Below are positions 42,780 to 53,264 of a DNA stretch of 64,000 bases, piece by piece. Under the pieces are notes generated by a model. That model did not search any database, was not told where the DNA came from, and saw only the letters and a program-made list of their open reading frames with translations. The position numbers and the translations under genes were made by a program. The DNA is from Haloplanus salinarum (GTDB taxonomy: Archaea > Halobacteriota > Halobacteria > Halobacteriales > Haloferacaceae): assembly GCF_024498175.1 (NCBI RefSeq), contig NZ_CP101823.1, positions 806,001 through 870,000 of the forward strand, given 5' to 3'. Positions within the stretch are counted from its first letter, which is position 1. Every line of letters starts with the position of its first letter.

Positions 42780-43127
42780 ATGCCCTCCACGATCCGCACC
42801 TGGCAGTTGCCCGCCCTCGTGGCCGCGTTCCTCGTCGTCGCCTACGCCTTCGTGGTCGCCAACAACCTTCTCCTCGGCGTCTTCGCCGCCGCCCTTCTCT
42901 ACCTGCTCGCGTGGGTGATCGACCGGGCGTCGTCCGGGAACCCGCTCGAGGACATGACGCGGGCGCGGCGGCTGGCGACCGGCGCCGTCGTCCTAGTCGT
43001 TCTCGCGTACTCGGTCGTCGTCGCGGCGTCGGTCCTGCTCGGCGTCCTCGTCTCGGCGACGGTCGTCGCCGTCGCCTGGATCACCAGCCCCCTCGGGCCG
43101 GTCGCGGGGTGGCTCGACTCGCGGTGA
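42780..43127 (+). CDS. small four-helix membrane protein within the men cluster
   Basis: 115 aa: two TM hairpins, each pair rich in Ala/Val/Leu, separated by a short charged loop (DRASSGNPLEDMTRARR). No catalytic motif and no recognised family. It is 37 bp after menD and 38 bp before menB on the same strand, so probably co-transcribed. A scaffold for membrane-associated quinone synthesis is one guess. Confidence 0.7.
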   Translation: MPSTIRTWQLPALVAAFLVVAYAFVVANNLLLGVFAAALLYLLAWVIDRASSGNPLEDMTRARRLATGAVVLVVLAYSVVVAASVLLGVLVSATVVAVAWITSPLGPVAGWLDSR

Positions 43128-43165
43128 GGTGAATCTTTTTGCGCGCGCCGCCCCGCCCTCGGAGT

Positions 43166-44104
43166 ATGGTTTCCGACCTCTTCGATCCGGACCGCTGGAC
43201 GGCCGTCACCGACGAGTTCGACGACGTCACCTACCACCGCGCGGACGACGTCCCCGCGGTGCGGATCGCCATCGACCGCCCCGCGGTGCGCAACGCCTTC
43301 CGCCCCCGGACCGTCGACGAACTGTACGCGGCGCTGGATCACGCCCGCCAGCAGGCCGACGTGGGTGCGGTCCTACTGACCGGCAACGGTCCGTCACCGA
43401 CGGACGGCGGGTGGGCGTTCTCCGCGGGCGGCGACCAGTCCATCCGCGGGGACTCGGGCTACGAGTACCGCGGGGACGACGGCGCCGACGCGGCCGACGG
43501 TACCGACGCCGACACCGGGGACGCCTCGCTGGACGCCGACACGCCGACGGTCGGGCGCCTCCACGTCCTCGAAGTCCAGCGACTGATCCGGTTCATGCCC
43601 AAGCCCGTCGTCGCCGTCGTCCCCGGTTGGGCCGTCGGCGGCGGCCACTCCCTGCACGTCGTCTGTGATCTCACCATCGCGAGCGAAGAGCACGCGAAGT
43701 TCCTCCAGACCGACCCGGACGTGGCCTCCTTCGACGGCGGGTTCGGCTCCGCCTACCTCGCCCGACAGATCGGGCAGAAGAAGGCACGCGAGGTGTTCTT
43801 CCTCGGCAAGACCTACGACGCCGCGGCGGCCGCGGAGATGGGGATGGTGAACGAGGCGGTCCCTCACGACGAACTGGAGGACGTCGCGCTCGACTGGGCC
43901 GAGACGATGACGGACAAGAGCCCCACCGCGATGCGGATGCTGAAGTACGCGTTCAACCTCGCGGACGACGGGATGGTCGGCCAGCAGGTGTTCGCCGGCG
44001 AGGCCACCCGGCTCGCCTACATGACCGACGAGGCTCGGGAGGGGCGGGACGCCTTCTTGGAGGGGCGGGATCCGGACTTCTCCGACGTGCCCTGGCACTA
44101 CTGA
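43166..44104 (+). CDS. menB: 1,4-dihydroxy-2-naphthoyl-CoA synthase MenB
   Basis: 312 aa crotonase-fold enzyme cyclising o-succinylbenzoyl-CoA. Family features: VRIAIDRPAVRNAFRPRTV, FSAGGDQSIRGDSGYEYRGD (MenB-specific oxyanion and substrate loop), VVPGWAVGGGHSLHVVCDLT, FDGGFGSAYLARQIGQKKA and the C-terminal EGRDAFLEGRDPDFSDVPWH. An Asp/Ala-rich insert (about residues 108-130) makes it longer than bacterial MenB. ATG 43166 is chosen over upstream in-frame codons because the protein family starts there. Confidence 0.96.
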   Translation: MVSDLFDPDRWTAVTDEFDDVTYHRADDVPAVRIAIDRPAVRNAFRPRTVDELYAALDHARQQADVGAVLLTGNGPSPTDGGWAFSAGGDQSIRGDSGYEYRGDDGADAADGTDADTGDASLDADTPTVGRLHVLEVQRLIRFMPKPVVAVVPGWAVGGGHSLHVVCDLTIASEEHAKFLQTDPDVASFDGGFGSAYLARQIGQKKAREVFFLGKTYDAAAAAEMGMVNEAVPHDELEDVALDWAETMTDKSPTAMRMLKYAFNLADDGMVGQQVFAGEATRLAYMTDEAREGRDAFLEGRDPDFSDVPWHY

Positions 44105-44168
44105 GCGGCCCAGCGTCGGGGAAAGCGAGAGGGTATATGTACGAAGCCCACATTTCTGGTCGTAACTG

Positions 44169-44666
44169 ATGAATCCGAGCCGCGTGGACTTCTTCGTCGA
44201 TCTGGCGTACGGGCTGTTGATACTCCTCGCGGCGGGCCTCATCCTCGTGGTCGGGACGAACGTCGGCGTCGCGTTCGGCATCGGCGCGCTGGTGTCGTAC
44301 GTCGTCCACGTCGTCTGGAAGATGGCCCGGTTCGACCCCCAGTGGATGACCGAGGAAGTGACAGAGAAAGTCGAGGAGACGCTCACCGAGGAGATGACCG
44401 AGAGCGTCGAACAGACCGTCGCCGAGGAGGTGACCGAAGAGGTAACCGAGGAGGTGACAGAGAAGGTCGAACAGACGGTCACCGAGGAGGTCACCGAGAA
44501 CGTCGAGCGGACCATCTCGGAGGAGGTCGGCGACATCATCGACCAGCTCGAGCAGGTGAACCAGCGGGTCGATCGGCGGCCCCGAACCGATCAGATCGGG
44601 GAGATGACGAAAGGGGAAGGCGAGACAGAAGCCGGGGCCGGCAACGGGGAGTCGGACGACAGATGA
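44169..44666 (+). CDS. membrane-anchored coiled-coil protein with TEEVTE-type repeats
   Basis: 165 aa. Two N-terminal TM helices (about residues 10-50, LLILLAAGLILVVGTNVGVA) are followed by an acidic helix built from seven-residue-like units (TEEVTEKVEETLTEEMTESV and similar; about residues 59-125) with hydrophobic Val/Met/Leu spacing. A polar tail follows. This looks like a cytoplasmic coiled coil that could oligomerise. No known family. The DNA is correspondingly repetitive (GAGGTGACCGAG-like). It lies between menB and the phosphate transporter gene. Confidence 0.75.
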   Translation: MNPSRVDFFVDLAYGLLILLAAGLILVVGTNVGVAFGIGALVSYVVHVVWKMARFDPQWMTEEVTEKVEETLTEEMTESVEQTVAEEVTEEVTEEVTEKVEQTVTEEVTENVERTISEEVGDIIDQLEQVNQRVDRRPRTDQIGEMTKGEGETEAGAGNGESDDR

Positions 44667-44724
44667 GCGGACGACGACAGCTACATGAGGCCGGACGACC
44701 GATCCCTCCGACCGGTAGCGACGC

Positions 44725-45900
44725 ATGATCGGGGCACTCCTCTTGGTCGGCTTCGGGGTCGCGCTGTTCGTCGGGTTCAACATCGGCGGTTCGAACACCG
44801 GGCCCGCCTTCGGCCCGGCGGTCGGGGCGGGTGTCATCTCGAAGCTATTGGCCGGCGCGCTCATGGCCGTCTTCTTCTCGGTCGGCGCGTGGACCATCGG
44901 CCGCCGGGTCGTGAACACGCTCGGCCGCGACCTGGTGACCGACCCCGGCGTCTTCACCGTCGAGTCCAGCATCGTCGTCCTCTTTTTCATCGGCGGGGCG
45001 CTCTTCGTCGGCAACTACGCCGGCGTCCCCGCGTCGACGTCGATGACGGCGGTCGGCGCCATCGCCGGCTTGGGCGTCGCCGCCGGCGAACTCGACTGGG
45101 CCATCATGGGCGAGATCGCGGTCTGGTGGATCGTCGCGCCGCTCGTCGGCTTCTGGGTCTCCGGTGTCGTCGGGCGGTATTTCTACCCGACGATCAACCG
45201 CTGGGTCGCCATCGAACGCAGCGACGGGCCGCTCCTGACGCTCGATCGCTCGGGGGCGGTCCCCACCCCACAGGCGGGACCGAACTCCACCCGCCGCGAG
45301 GTCGTCGGAACGGTCGTCGTCATCGGCATCGGTTGTCTGATGGCCTTCTCCTCGGGCACCTCGAACATCGCCAACGCCATCGCGCCGCTCTACGGCGCCG
45401 GCGTCGATCTGAACCTCCTGATCCTGCTTGGCTGTGCCGCCGTCGCCGTCGGCGCGCTCACCATCGCGCGCCGGACGCTCGACACCCTCGGCAACGACAT
45501 CACCGACCTGCCGCTGACGGCCGCCATCGTCGTCGCGGTCATCTCCTCGGGCATCGTCATCGGCCTGTCGGCCATCGGCATCCCCGCCTCCTTCGTCATC
45601 ATCGCGACCATGTCCATCGTCGGCCTCGGGTGGGGGCGGGCGACGCGGTCGACCACCGTCTCACAGGGGGTCCGCGGCGAGGAGACGCCGAACGTCTCCG
45701 TTGGTGCGCTGACGGCCGACGAACCCGGCGAGGAGGCACCCGACATCGGCGAGGAGGAACCCGCCGAGACGCCGAGCGCCGCCGACCTGTTCGATCCGGA
45801 GACCACCGGCCGGGTCGTCCTCATGCAGAACGTGGTGCCGCTGCTCTCGACCGTCGGCGCGTACGCCACCTTCCGGGTGCTGTTCGCCGTCTGGTGGTGA
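44725..45900 (+). CDS. PiT-family inorganic phosphate transporter
   Basis: 391 aa. The duplicated PiT signature is present: FNIGGSNTGPAFGPAVGAG near the N terminus and SSGTSNIANAIAPLYGAG in the second half. About ten TM helices, with a cytoplasmic acidic loop (about residues 320-365). It transports phosphate with a cation (Na+ or H+) and may also carry sulfate-like ions or metal-phosphate. It is located among menaquinone genes; no PhoU/regulator is adjacent. Confidence 0.92.
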   Translation: MIGALLLVGFGVALFVGFNIGGSNTGPAFGPAVGAGVISKLLAGALMAVFFSVGAWTIGRRVVNTLGRDLVTDPGVFTVESSIVVLFFIGGALFVGNYAGVPASTSMTAVGAIAGLGVAAGELDWAIMGEIAVWWIVAPLVGFWVSGVVGRYFYPTINRWVAIERSDGPLLTLDRSGAVPTPQAGPNSTRREVVGTVVVIGIGCLMAFSSGTSNIANAIAPLYGAGVDLNLLILLGCAAVAVGALTIARRTLDTLGNDITDLPLTAAIVVAVISSGIVIGLSAIGIPASFVIIATMSIVGLGWGRATRSTTVSQGVRGEETPNVSVGALTADEPGEEAPDIGEEEPAETPSAADLFDPETTGRVVLMQNVVPLLSTVGAYATFRVLFAVWW

Positions 45901-45940
45901 AACGGCACTCTTTACGCGGTGGCGTCCCCATCGGTCGACG

Positions 45941-46882
45941 ATGAGCACACAGGAGATCAGCCGTCGCCGCGCGTGGGTGATGGCCGCCCGGCCACAGACC
46001 CTCCCGGCGACGGCCGCGCCGGTCGCCGTCGGCACCGGTCTCGCGGTCGGGCACGGGGTCGCCGACCCCTTCGCCGCGGCCGCCGCGTTCCTCGGCGCCG
46101 CCCTCATTCAGATCGGCACCAACTTCGCCAACGACTACTACGACGCCGTGAAGGGGGCGGACACCGAGGACCGCGAGGGATTCACCCGCGTTACCCAGTC
46201 GGGGCTCATCTCCCCCGACGCGGTCAAACGCGCCGCCTACCTCACCTTCGCGGCCGCCGTCCTCGTCGGGACGACGCTCGTCTACGTCGGCGGCCTCCCC
46301 ATCCTGATCGTCGGCCTGCTCTCCGTCGCCGCCGGCTTCGCCTACACCGGCGGCCCCTACCCCCTCGGCTACCACGGCCTCGGCGACCTCTTCGTGTTCG
46401 TCTTTTTCGGCGTCGTCGCCGTCACCGGCACCTACTACGTGCAGGCGGCGGCGACGCTCGCGGCCCCGTTCCCGCTCTCGATCCCCCCCGGAACCCTCCC
46501 ACCGGTCGCCGTCGCCGCCAGTCTCCCCGTCGCCGCGCTGTCGACGAACATCCTCGTCGTGAACAACGTCCGCGACATGGAGACCGACGCCGAGACGGGT
46601 AAACGCACCCTCGCCGTCCGCCTGGGCTACCGCTGGAGCCGCGTCCAGTACGTCGCCCTCCTGGCGCTCGCGTACCTCGTCCCGCCCGCGCTGTGGCTCG
46701 CCGCCCCCGCCTCGCCGGTGGTCTGCCTGCCGCTCGTGACGCTCCCGCTCGCCGTCTCGGTGGCCCGGACCGTCGGCGGCCACACCTCGGGCGAGAAACT
46801 CAACCCGGCGCTGGAGCGAACCGGCAAACTGCTCGCGGCCCACGCCCTCCTGTTCGGCGTCGGCCTCGCTCTCGGCGTATGA
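45941..46882 (+). CDS. menA: 1,4-dihydroxy-2-naphthoate polyprenyltransferase MenA
   Basis: 313 aa UbiA-superfamily membrane enzyme attaching the isoprenoid tail to DHNA. First Asp motif: [20 protein letters not shown]. Second: [20 protein letters not shown]. About nine TM helices. The menC start overlaps its stop by 4 bp. Standard length. Confidence 0.95.
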   Translation: MSTQEISRRRAWVMAARPQTLPATAAPVAVGTGLAVGHGVADPFAAAAAFLGAALIQIGTNFANDYYDAVKGADTEDREGFTRVTQSGLISPDAVKRAAYLTFAAAVLVGTTLVYVGGLPILIVGLLSVAAGFAYTGGPYPLGYHGLGDLFVFVFFGVVAVTGTYYVQAAATLAAPFPLSIPPGTLPPVAVAASLPVAALSTNILVVNNVRDMETDAETGKRTLAVRLGYRWSRVQYVALLALAYLVPPALWLAAPASPVVCLPLVTLPLAVSVARTVGGHTSGEKLNPALERTGKLLAAHALLFGVGLALGV

Positions 46883-47949
46883 ACCGCCGCGATTTCGGCC
46901 TCGACCTCGCGACGCCCCTCGATACGGCCCGCGGTCGCATCGAGCGACGCGAGGGGACGCTGCTCGGGCTCGGCGCCGACGACGCCCGCGGGGTCGGCGA
47001 GGCGACGCCCCTGCCCGGGTGGACGGAGTCGCTCGCCGACTGTCGGGCCGCGCTCGACGCGGTGGCCGACGCCGAGGCGAGGCTCCTCGACGCCGTCGAC
47101 GACGCCCCGGACCCGCTATCCGGGGCACCCGACGCCGTGACCGACCCGCTCGCCGACGCGCCGGCGGCCCGTCACGCCGTCGAGAGCGCGCTTCTCGACG
47201 CCGCGGGCCGCCGCAACGGCCGGTCGCTCGCCGGGCTGTTCGCCGACGACCCGTCGTCGACGGTACCGGTGAACGCGACGGTGGGCGACGCGGAGCCGTC
47301 GGCGACGGCCACGGCCGCCACGGCGGCCGTCGACGCCGGGTTCCACTGCCTCAAGGTGAAAGTCGGCGCCGGATCCCTGGAACGCGACGTCGAGCGCCTG
47401 CGCGCCGTCCGGGCGGCGGTCGGCGAGCACGTGTCGCTCCGGGCGGACGCGAACGGCGCGTGGGACCGCGAGACGGCCGCCGAGGCGGTCGACACCCTCG
47501 GGCCGCTGGATCTCGCCTACCTCGAACAGCCGCTCCCGGCCGCGGACCTGTCGGGGCACGCCGCGCTCCGGGGCCGCGGCCTCGACGTGGCGCTCGACGA
47601 GACGCTGACTGCGGTGTCCGTCGAGGCGGTCCTCGACGCCGGCGCGGCCGACGTACTGGTCCTGAAGCCGATGGCCCTCGGCGGCCCCGGCCGGGCGTTC
47701 CGGGCGGCGACCGCGGCCCGGCGGGCGGGCGTCGACCCGGTGGTGACGACGACGTTCGACGCCGCGCCGGCACGGACCGCGGCGGTCCACGTCGCCGCCG
47801 CGGTCCCCGGGGTCCGGCCCTGCGGGCTGGCGACGGGCGACGCCCTCGAATCGGATCTCGTCCCCGATCCGGCGCCGGTCGAGGCCGGCGCGGTGACCGT
47901 CCCCGAGGGCCCGGGCGTCGCCGGGGCGACCTTCGAGGACCTGGTGTGA
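46879..47949 (+). CDS. menC: o-succinylbenzoate synthase MenC
   Basis: 356 aa enolase-superfamily dehydratase acting on SHCHC. The catalytic KxK is in HCLKVKVGAG. Metal ligands are in RADANGAWD, DLAYLEQPL and ALDETLT, and the second catalytic Lys in VLVLKPMALGG. ATG 46879 overlaps menA. With menF, D, B and A it completes most of the pathway; menE (CoA ligase) and the menH step are not in the window. Confidence 0.93.
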   Translation: MNRRDFGLDLATPLDTARGRIERREGTLLGLGADDARGVGEATPLPGWTESLADCRAALDAVADAEARLLDAVDDAPDPLSGAPDAVTDPLADAPAARHAVESALLDAAGRRNGRSLAGLFADDPSSTVPVNATVGDAEPSATATAATAAVDAGFHCLKVKVGAGSLERDVERLRAVRAAVGEHVSLRADANGAWDRETAAEAVDTLGPLDLAYLEQPLPAADLSGHAALRGRGLDVALDETLTAVSVEAVLDAGAADVLVLKPMALGGPGRAFRAATAARRAGVDPVVTTTFDAAPARTAAVHVAAAVPGVRPCGLATGDALESDLVPDPAPVEAGAVTVPEGPGVAGATFEDLV

Positions 47950-47989
47950 CCATCGCCGAAGCTATACGAATCCGATCCGAACGGGGGGT

Positions 47990-48091
47990 ATGTCGACTGG
48001 TCGCCTGCTGTACGCCCTCGGACTGTTCGCCGTCCTCGTCTTCTCGCTCGGCATCGCCGTCGTCTGGGCGCTCTCCTACGGGCCGCTGTGA
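47990..48091 (+). CDS. 33-residue single-TM microprotein
   Basis: MSTGRLLYALGLFAVLVFSL, then GIAVVWALSYGPL: one clean TM helix with short polar ends. CGGGGGGT lies directly upstream of the ATG and CTATACGAATCC about 30 bp upstream is TATA-like. The length is below usual gene-calling limits. The sequence looks protein-like and follows menC by 40 bp; its 3' end overlaps the convergent gene by 16 bp. Function unknown. Confidence 0.5.
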   Translation: MSTGRLLYALGLFAVLVFSLGIAVVWALSYGPL

Positions 48092-48963
48092 TCGGCGGCA
48101 TCCGCGTCGCCGTCGGCGTCCCGCCCGGCGTCGGCCCCGTGGGAGACACCCTCGCGGCGGTCGGCCCGAAGCCGTCGGATCGCCGCCGCGGCGTTGCTCG
48201 CGTCGTAGCCGAAGCAGACGGCGTCGGCGTAGGCCGCCGCGACCTCCGTCGCACCGACGAGGGCGTCGACGTCGACGTCGACGGCGTACAGTTCGATCGC
48301 CAGCCCCGAATCGAGCTCCGCGAGGCGGCTCTCGAACCCCTTGGCGATGGTCTCCAGCCAGTAGGTCGTTCCGTACGCGGTGTCGTAAAGCGGGACGACG
48401 AAGCGGTCGACCGCCGGTGCGAGCGCCTCGATATCGACGCCGCTCCGGGAACGCAGGTGGCCGGGATAGGGGTCCGGATAGAGGGTCACCGCGAGGTCGC
48501 CCGGCACCCGATCGCGGACCGCAGTGACGAAGTCGGTGACGACCGACGCCCGCCAGTCCTCGCGGTCGTCGAACTCGCTCGCGGCGAAGCGCTCGTCGCA
48601 CCGCTCGCAGCGACAGTAGCCGTCGCGCGGGAAGCCCACGTCGTCGAGACGGAGGTCCGGTCCGGCCGCGACGCAGTCGTCGACGATCTCCAGCAATCCC
48701 TCGCGATACTCCTCGTGGGTGGGACAGACGTACGACCAGTCGAAGTAGGGCCGCTCTCGGGTCGCGGGCCGACCCTCGGCGTCGACGGCCGCGAGCGAGG
48801 GCTCGTCGCCGACGGCGGCGTTGTCGCCGAACGCCGAGAGCATGTTGACGCCGGCCGACTGGGGCGCGGCCGCCCGTCCCGTCACGTCTTTCACCTCGTA
48901 GTAGCCGACGTCGAAGACCGACCACTCCAGTTCCTCGGCGTTCCGCGTGACGACGCCGTACAT
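48076..48963 (-). CDS. uncharacterised TIM-barrel-like protein with CxC-ERC motif
   Basis: 295 aa. MYGVVTRNAEELEWSVFDVG begins the protein at ATG 48963; the frame upstream is Arg/Pro-rich noise. YFDWSYVCPTHEEYREGLLE and RLDDVGFPRDGYCRCERCDERF resemble glycosidase-like TIM barrels with a Cys cluster (CRCERC) after the acid strand. LAVTLYPDPYPGHLRSRSG and VPLYDTAYGTTYW follow. Acid/base residues of a sugar hydrolase are plausible but unproven. The tail is Asp/Ala-rich. Confidence 0.75.
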   Translation of the reverse strand: MYGVVTRNAEELEWSVFDVGYYEVKDVTGRAAAPQSAGVNMLSAFGDNAAVGDEPSLAAVDAEGRPATRERPYFDWSYVCPTHEEYREGLLEIVDDCVAAGPDLRLDDVGFPRDGYCRCERCDERFAASEFDDREDWRASVVTDFVTAVRDRVPGDLAVTLYPDPYPGHLRSRSGVDIEALAPAVDRFVVPLYDTAYGTTYWLETIAKGFESRLAELDSGLAIELYAVDVDVDALVGATEVAAAYADAVCFGYDASNAAAAIRRLRADRREGVSHGADAGRDADGDADAADHSGP

Positions 48964-49177
48964 ACCCGCCGGTAGCGGGCGTGTGGGCGTAAGTGGTTCG
49001 GGTACGCGTCGAGGGTCGCGTGGCGGTCCGTCACGGGACCGATCGGCGGACTCCGCGGCTAATCGTGTTCCGTGACCGGCGGAGCCGGCGCTCCTCGGCG
49101 TGGCGGCGAAAGAACGGGGGATCACAGGGCGGTCGACGCCCGACGAGTCGACGGACGTCCCGCCGAAGGCGACGCGG

Positions 49178-49282
49178 TTACTCCTCGACGTCGACCTCGA
49201 CCGGTTTCTTGTCGCCCGAGAGCAGGACGTAGCCGATTGCGATCAGTGCCAACACTAGGATGAACTTTGTCTTTCCGGACAT
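49178..49282 (-). CDS. 34-residue membrane microprotein
   Basis: MSGKTKFILVLALIAIGYVL, then LSGDKKPVEVDVEE: a basic N terminus, one TM helix and an acidic tail. It ends TAA at 49178 and lies 21 bp upstream-to-downstream of pyrI on the same strand. The pattern is familiar from haloarchaeal small proteins, but no function is known. Confidence 0.6.
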   Translation of the reverse strand: MSGKTKFILVLALIAIGYVLLSGDKKPVEVDVEE

Positions 49283-49303
49283 GATACCCCCTTGGACCAC
49301 CGG

Positions 49304-49795
49304 TCACAAAGCGGTTTCGCCCGACCCGTGGGCGTCGATGTGTTCCGCGACGTCACCCCCGCGGACGATAGTGCCACAGTAGGAGCACCGAACGCCGTCC
49401 TCCAGCACCGCGAACGCCGTCCGAACCGGTTCGTCGGCGTTCGTGATGCAGTTGTGGTTGGGGCAGACGAGGATGCCGGTCACCGACTCGGTGCGCTCGA
49501 CGCGGTTCTTCTCGATCACGTCGAAGTCGCGGATGATGTTGATCGTCGCCTCGGGCGCGATCAGGGAGAGGACGTCCACCTCCGACTGGCTGAGTTCGCG
49601 CCCCTCGACCTTGACGACGTCCTTCAGGCCGAGTTTGTCGCTGGGGACGTTCATGCCGATGCTGACGCTCTCGCCGCCGCTGCCGTCGATGCCGAGGATG
49701 GCGAGGACGTTCAGCGCCTGACCGGCGGTGACGTGGTCGATGACGGTGCCGTCGCGGATCTTGCTGACGCGGAGTTCCTTGTCGGTGTCGCTCAT
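49304..49795 (-). CDS. pyrI: aspartate carbamoyltransferase regulatory chain PyrI
   Basis: 163 aa. The N-terminal allosteric domain reads [20 protein letters not shown] and [20 protein letters not shown]. The C-terminal zinc domain has CPNHNCITN and CSYCG cysteines. It binds nucleotides and tunes the catalytic trimer PyrB. Its start overlaps the pyrB stop by 4 bp. A zinc-bridged dodecamer as in E. coli is expected. Confidence 0.97.
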   Translation of the reverse strand: MSDTDKELRVSKIRDGTVIDHVTAGQALNVLAILGIDGSGGESVSIGMNVPSDKLGLKDVVKVEGRELSQSEVDVLSLIAPEATINIIRDFDVIEKNRVERTESVTGILVCPNHNCITNADEPVRTAFAVLEDGVRCSYCGTIVRGGDVAEHIDAHGSGETAL

Positions 49796-50706
49796 GTGTC
49801 TCCTCCAAGCAGGCCGTCGAGCAGGGCCATCCGAACGGGGACGCCGTTGTGGGCCTGTTCGAAGTACTTCGCGCGCGCCGTCTCGTCGACCTCGGGCGCG
49901 ATCTCGTCGACGCGCGGTAGCGGGTGCATCACGGTCAGATCCTCGGAGGCGTCCGCCAGCACCTCGTTGTCGATGCGGTACTCGCCGGCGACCTCGCGGT
50001 ACTCCCGTTCCTCGGGGAACCGCTCCCGCTGGATGCGGGTGACGTAGAGGACGTCCAACTCCGGGAGGACCTCGTCGAGATCGGTGTGTTCTCGGACCTC
50101 CGCGCCCGTCTCGTGGAGGTCGTACCGGACGTTCCGCGGCAGGCGCAGGCTCTCCGGGCTGATGAAGTGCTGACGCACGTCGAATTCGGTGAGCGCGTGG
50201 GCGAGCGAGTGGACCGTCCGCCCGTACTTCAGATCGCCCATGATGCCCACCGTGATGTCGTCGAGTCCCGCGTTCTCCCGGATCGTATAGAGGTCGAGGA
50301 GGGTCTGGCTCGGGTGCTGGCCGGCCCCGTCGCCGGCGTTCACGAGGGGAACGTCGACGAACTCCGAGGCGAGTTTCGCGGATCCCTCGCTCGGATGTCT
50401 GAGGACGAGCGCGTCGGCGTACCCCTCGATCACCCGAACCGTGTCCGCGAGGCTCTCGCCTTTCTTCACCGACGACGACTCCACCGCACCCATGTCGATG
50501 GTGTCGCCGCCGAGACGCTTCATCGCCGTCTCGAAGCTCATCTTCGTCCGCGTGCTCGGCTCGAAGAAACACAGCGCGAGCACGCGGCCGGCGTGCCGGC
50601 CGCGGACGATCCCGGGGTCGGCGTCGATGGCCGCCGCGTGATCGAGCACCGCCTCGATGTCGTCCCGGGAGAGGTGGGCCGCGCTGATGAGGTGGTCCCG
50701 TAGCAT
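49792..50706 (-). CDS. pyrB: aspartate carbamoyltransferase catalytic chain PyrB
   Basis: 304 aa. [20 protein letters not shown] is the carbamoyl-phosphate site, [18 protein letters not shown] the 80s loop with catalytic Ser/Lys, [20 protein letters not shown] follows, and [12 protein letters not shown] and [10 protein letters not shown] bind aspartate. It catalyses the first committed step of pyrimidine synthesis. ATG 50706 gives the canonical MLRDHLISA start. Upstream on the plus side lies the IS element. Confidence 0.97.
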   Translation of the reverse strand: MLRDHLISAAHLSRDDIEAVLDHAAAIDADPGIVRGRHAGRVLALCFFEPSTRTKMSFETAMKRLGGDTIDMGAVESSSVKKGESLADTVRVIEGYADALVLRHPSEGSAKLASEFVDVPLVNAGDGAGQHPSQTLLDLYTIRENAGLDDITVGIMGDLKYGRTVHSLAHALTEFDVRQHFISPESLRLPRNVRYDLHETGAEVREHTDLDEVLPELDVLYVTRIQRERFPEEREYREVAGEYRIDNEVLADASEDLTVMHPLPRVDEIAPEVDETARAKYFEQAHNGVPVRMALLDGLLGGDT

Positions 50707-50918
50707 TACGTGTGTGAGCCACCCGCGGCGTCTTGAATCCCTCGGCATCACGGCTCCGTCGGGGCGGCGCCGCCACTGCCGGCTTACGGAAGTGCGAGGA
50801 GAAAGCCCCGCCCTTCAGGACGGGGATGAATCCGACAAACGACGACACAATCCACCGACGATAGCACAGCCTGCTATTCCAATAGATACTTTAGACAGCA
50901 TACCTAATTACAAATGTA

Positions 50919-52255
<1,337 letters not shown>

Positions 52256-52537
52256 AACCCCGCCCACGTACGTCCCACGCTGGGCACCCCGATGCGTCCG
52301 CAGGCGCTCCCACAGGGTGGAGCCGCTCCCCCGCGAGACGGCGTGGGTCCCGACCCGCGTGAGACGGGGGAATTCACCGGTCACCCGGGTCTCGTCGGCC
52401 GAAAAGAGGAAGTAGACGCCCCGATCCGGCCAGTCCATGTAGCCGTCGCAGTCCCCGAGCCGTCGCGCGCCGCCGATCCGCCGTTCGAGGTCGTCGAACA
52501 GCGAGTACAGTCGGTCGAGTAGCGCGGTCCGCGCCAC
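52256..52537 (-). pseudogene. GIY-YIG-like hypothetical protein, 3' end lost at the IS element
   Basis: Starts MARTALLDRLYSLFDDLERR and continues with DRGVYFLFSADETR, PRLTRVGTHAVSRG and STLWERLRTHRG, a pattern of haloarchaeal GIY-YIG-like proteins. After about 94 residues (GTYVGG) the frame enters the right end of the tnpB element and runs as non-homologous sequence to 52052. No obvious C-terminal half is seen on the far side of the element at 50.7 kb. It is therefore truncated by insertion with loss, or by later deletion. Confidence 0.75.
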
Positions 52538-52539
52538 GG

Positions 52540-52725
52540 CTACGGGGGCCGCTCGGGGAACGCGTCCCGGTCGATCTCGCGGTCGGCGCCGGTGGACGGA
52601 TGGCGTTGCACGGTGTCGACGTTCGACGGCTCGGACATCAATCCGTCGCCGACCGCCGCCGTCAGTGTGCGGGCCGTCGTGAGTCCGCCGGGAGCGGTGT
52701 CCGTCCCGATCAGAACGCGTCCCAC
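52540..52725 (-). CDS. possible small protein or gene fragment
   Basis: 61 codons from GTG: GRVLIGTDTAPGGLTTARTL, then TAAVGDGLMSEPSNVDTVQR and HPSTGADREIDRDAFPERPP. The composition is haloarchaeal and the protein ends 3 bp before the truncated GIY-YIG-like gene. It overlaps the 3' end of the RecA-like remnant by 16 bp in another frame. Either a short real gene or the C-terminal piece of a decayed one. Confidence 0.4.
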   Translation of the reverse strand: MGRVLIGTDTAPGGLTTARTLTAAVGDGLMSEPSNVDTVQRHPSTGADREIDRDAFPERPP

Positions 52726-53264
52726 GCCGTCGGCCGCCGTCCGAACCCGCGGACGCGGAACTGCAGGTCGCCGTCCGTCCCCCGGAGTTCGATCACGCCG
52801 TCGAACTGTCCGGTGATGGTGTTGACAACCTGTGGGTCGTGGCTATCGTCGTCCAGCGTGTAGACGCCGAGTCCGCCCGTCTCCGCGATCCGCTTGGTGT
52901 AGACGTAGAGGAAGTTGAACACTTTCTTGCTGTTCGTGTACTGCAACAGCGTCGACACCGAGATCAGCCCGTACCGGATATCCGAGACGCCACGGTTCTC
53001 GAACTGCCGGAACAGCTTCGCCGTCCCGACGCTGATACCGGTGAGGTCGCTGGGCGAGGAGACGTGTTCGGTCGTCGCGTCGACCACCGACCGGCCGTCG
53101 CTTCCCGAGGTGTCGATGATGCCGATCCGGGCCGGATCCAGCGAGTCGACGTGCCGATGTACGACGGCGGTCCGGACGACGTTGGCGACGCGGACGCGCC
53201 GGCCATCCGGAGCGAGGACGATTCGGTCAGACGACCCTTCACCGTGACGTGAGCGCGGACGGAA
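52710..53264 (-). pseudogene. 5'-truncated RecA/KaiC-like gene remnant
   Basis: The open frame from 53264 to 52710 contains no start codon until GTG 53087. It aligns by eye with the intact 203-aa protein at 16855-17466: RIGIIDTSGSDGRS ~ VAVVDCVTKQQG, SDLTGISVGTAKLF ~ DMTGVGIKFSEIL, YGLISVSTLLQYTN ~ RVFLDSLSTLLMYS, TGGLGVYTLDDDSHDPQ ~ VGGLGLYAIDSSAHDDK. The N-terminal 45 or so residues with the P-loop are missing. The missing end is replaced by the tail of the adjacent membrane-protein gene. Confidence 0.75.

Noticed and set aside
44340-44560. DNA-level tandem repeat as a separate element
   Set aside because: The repetition is fully explained by the coding sequence for the coiled-coil helix.
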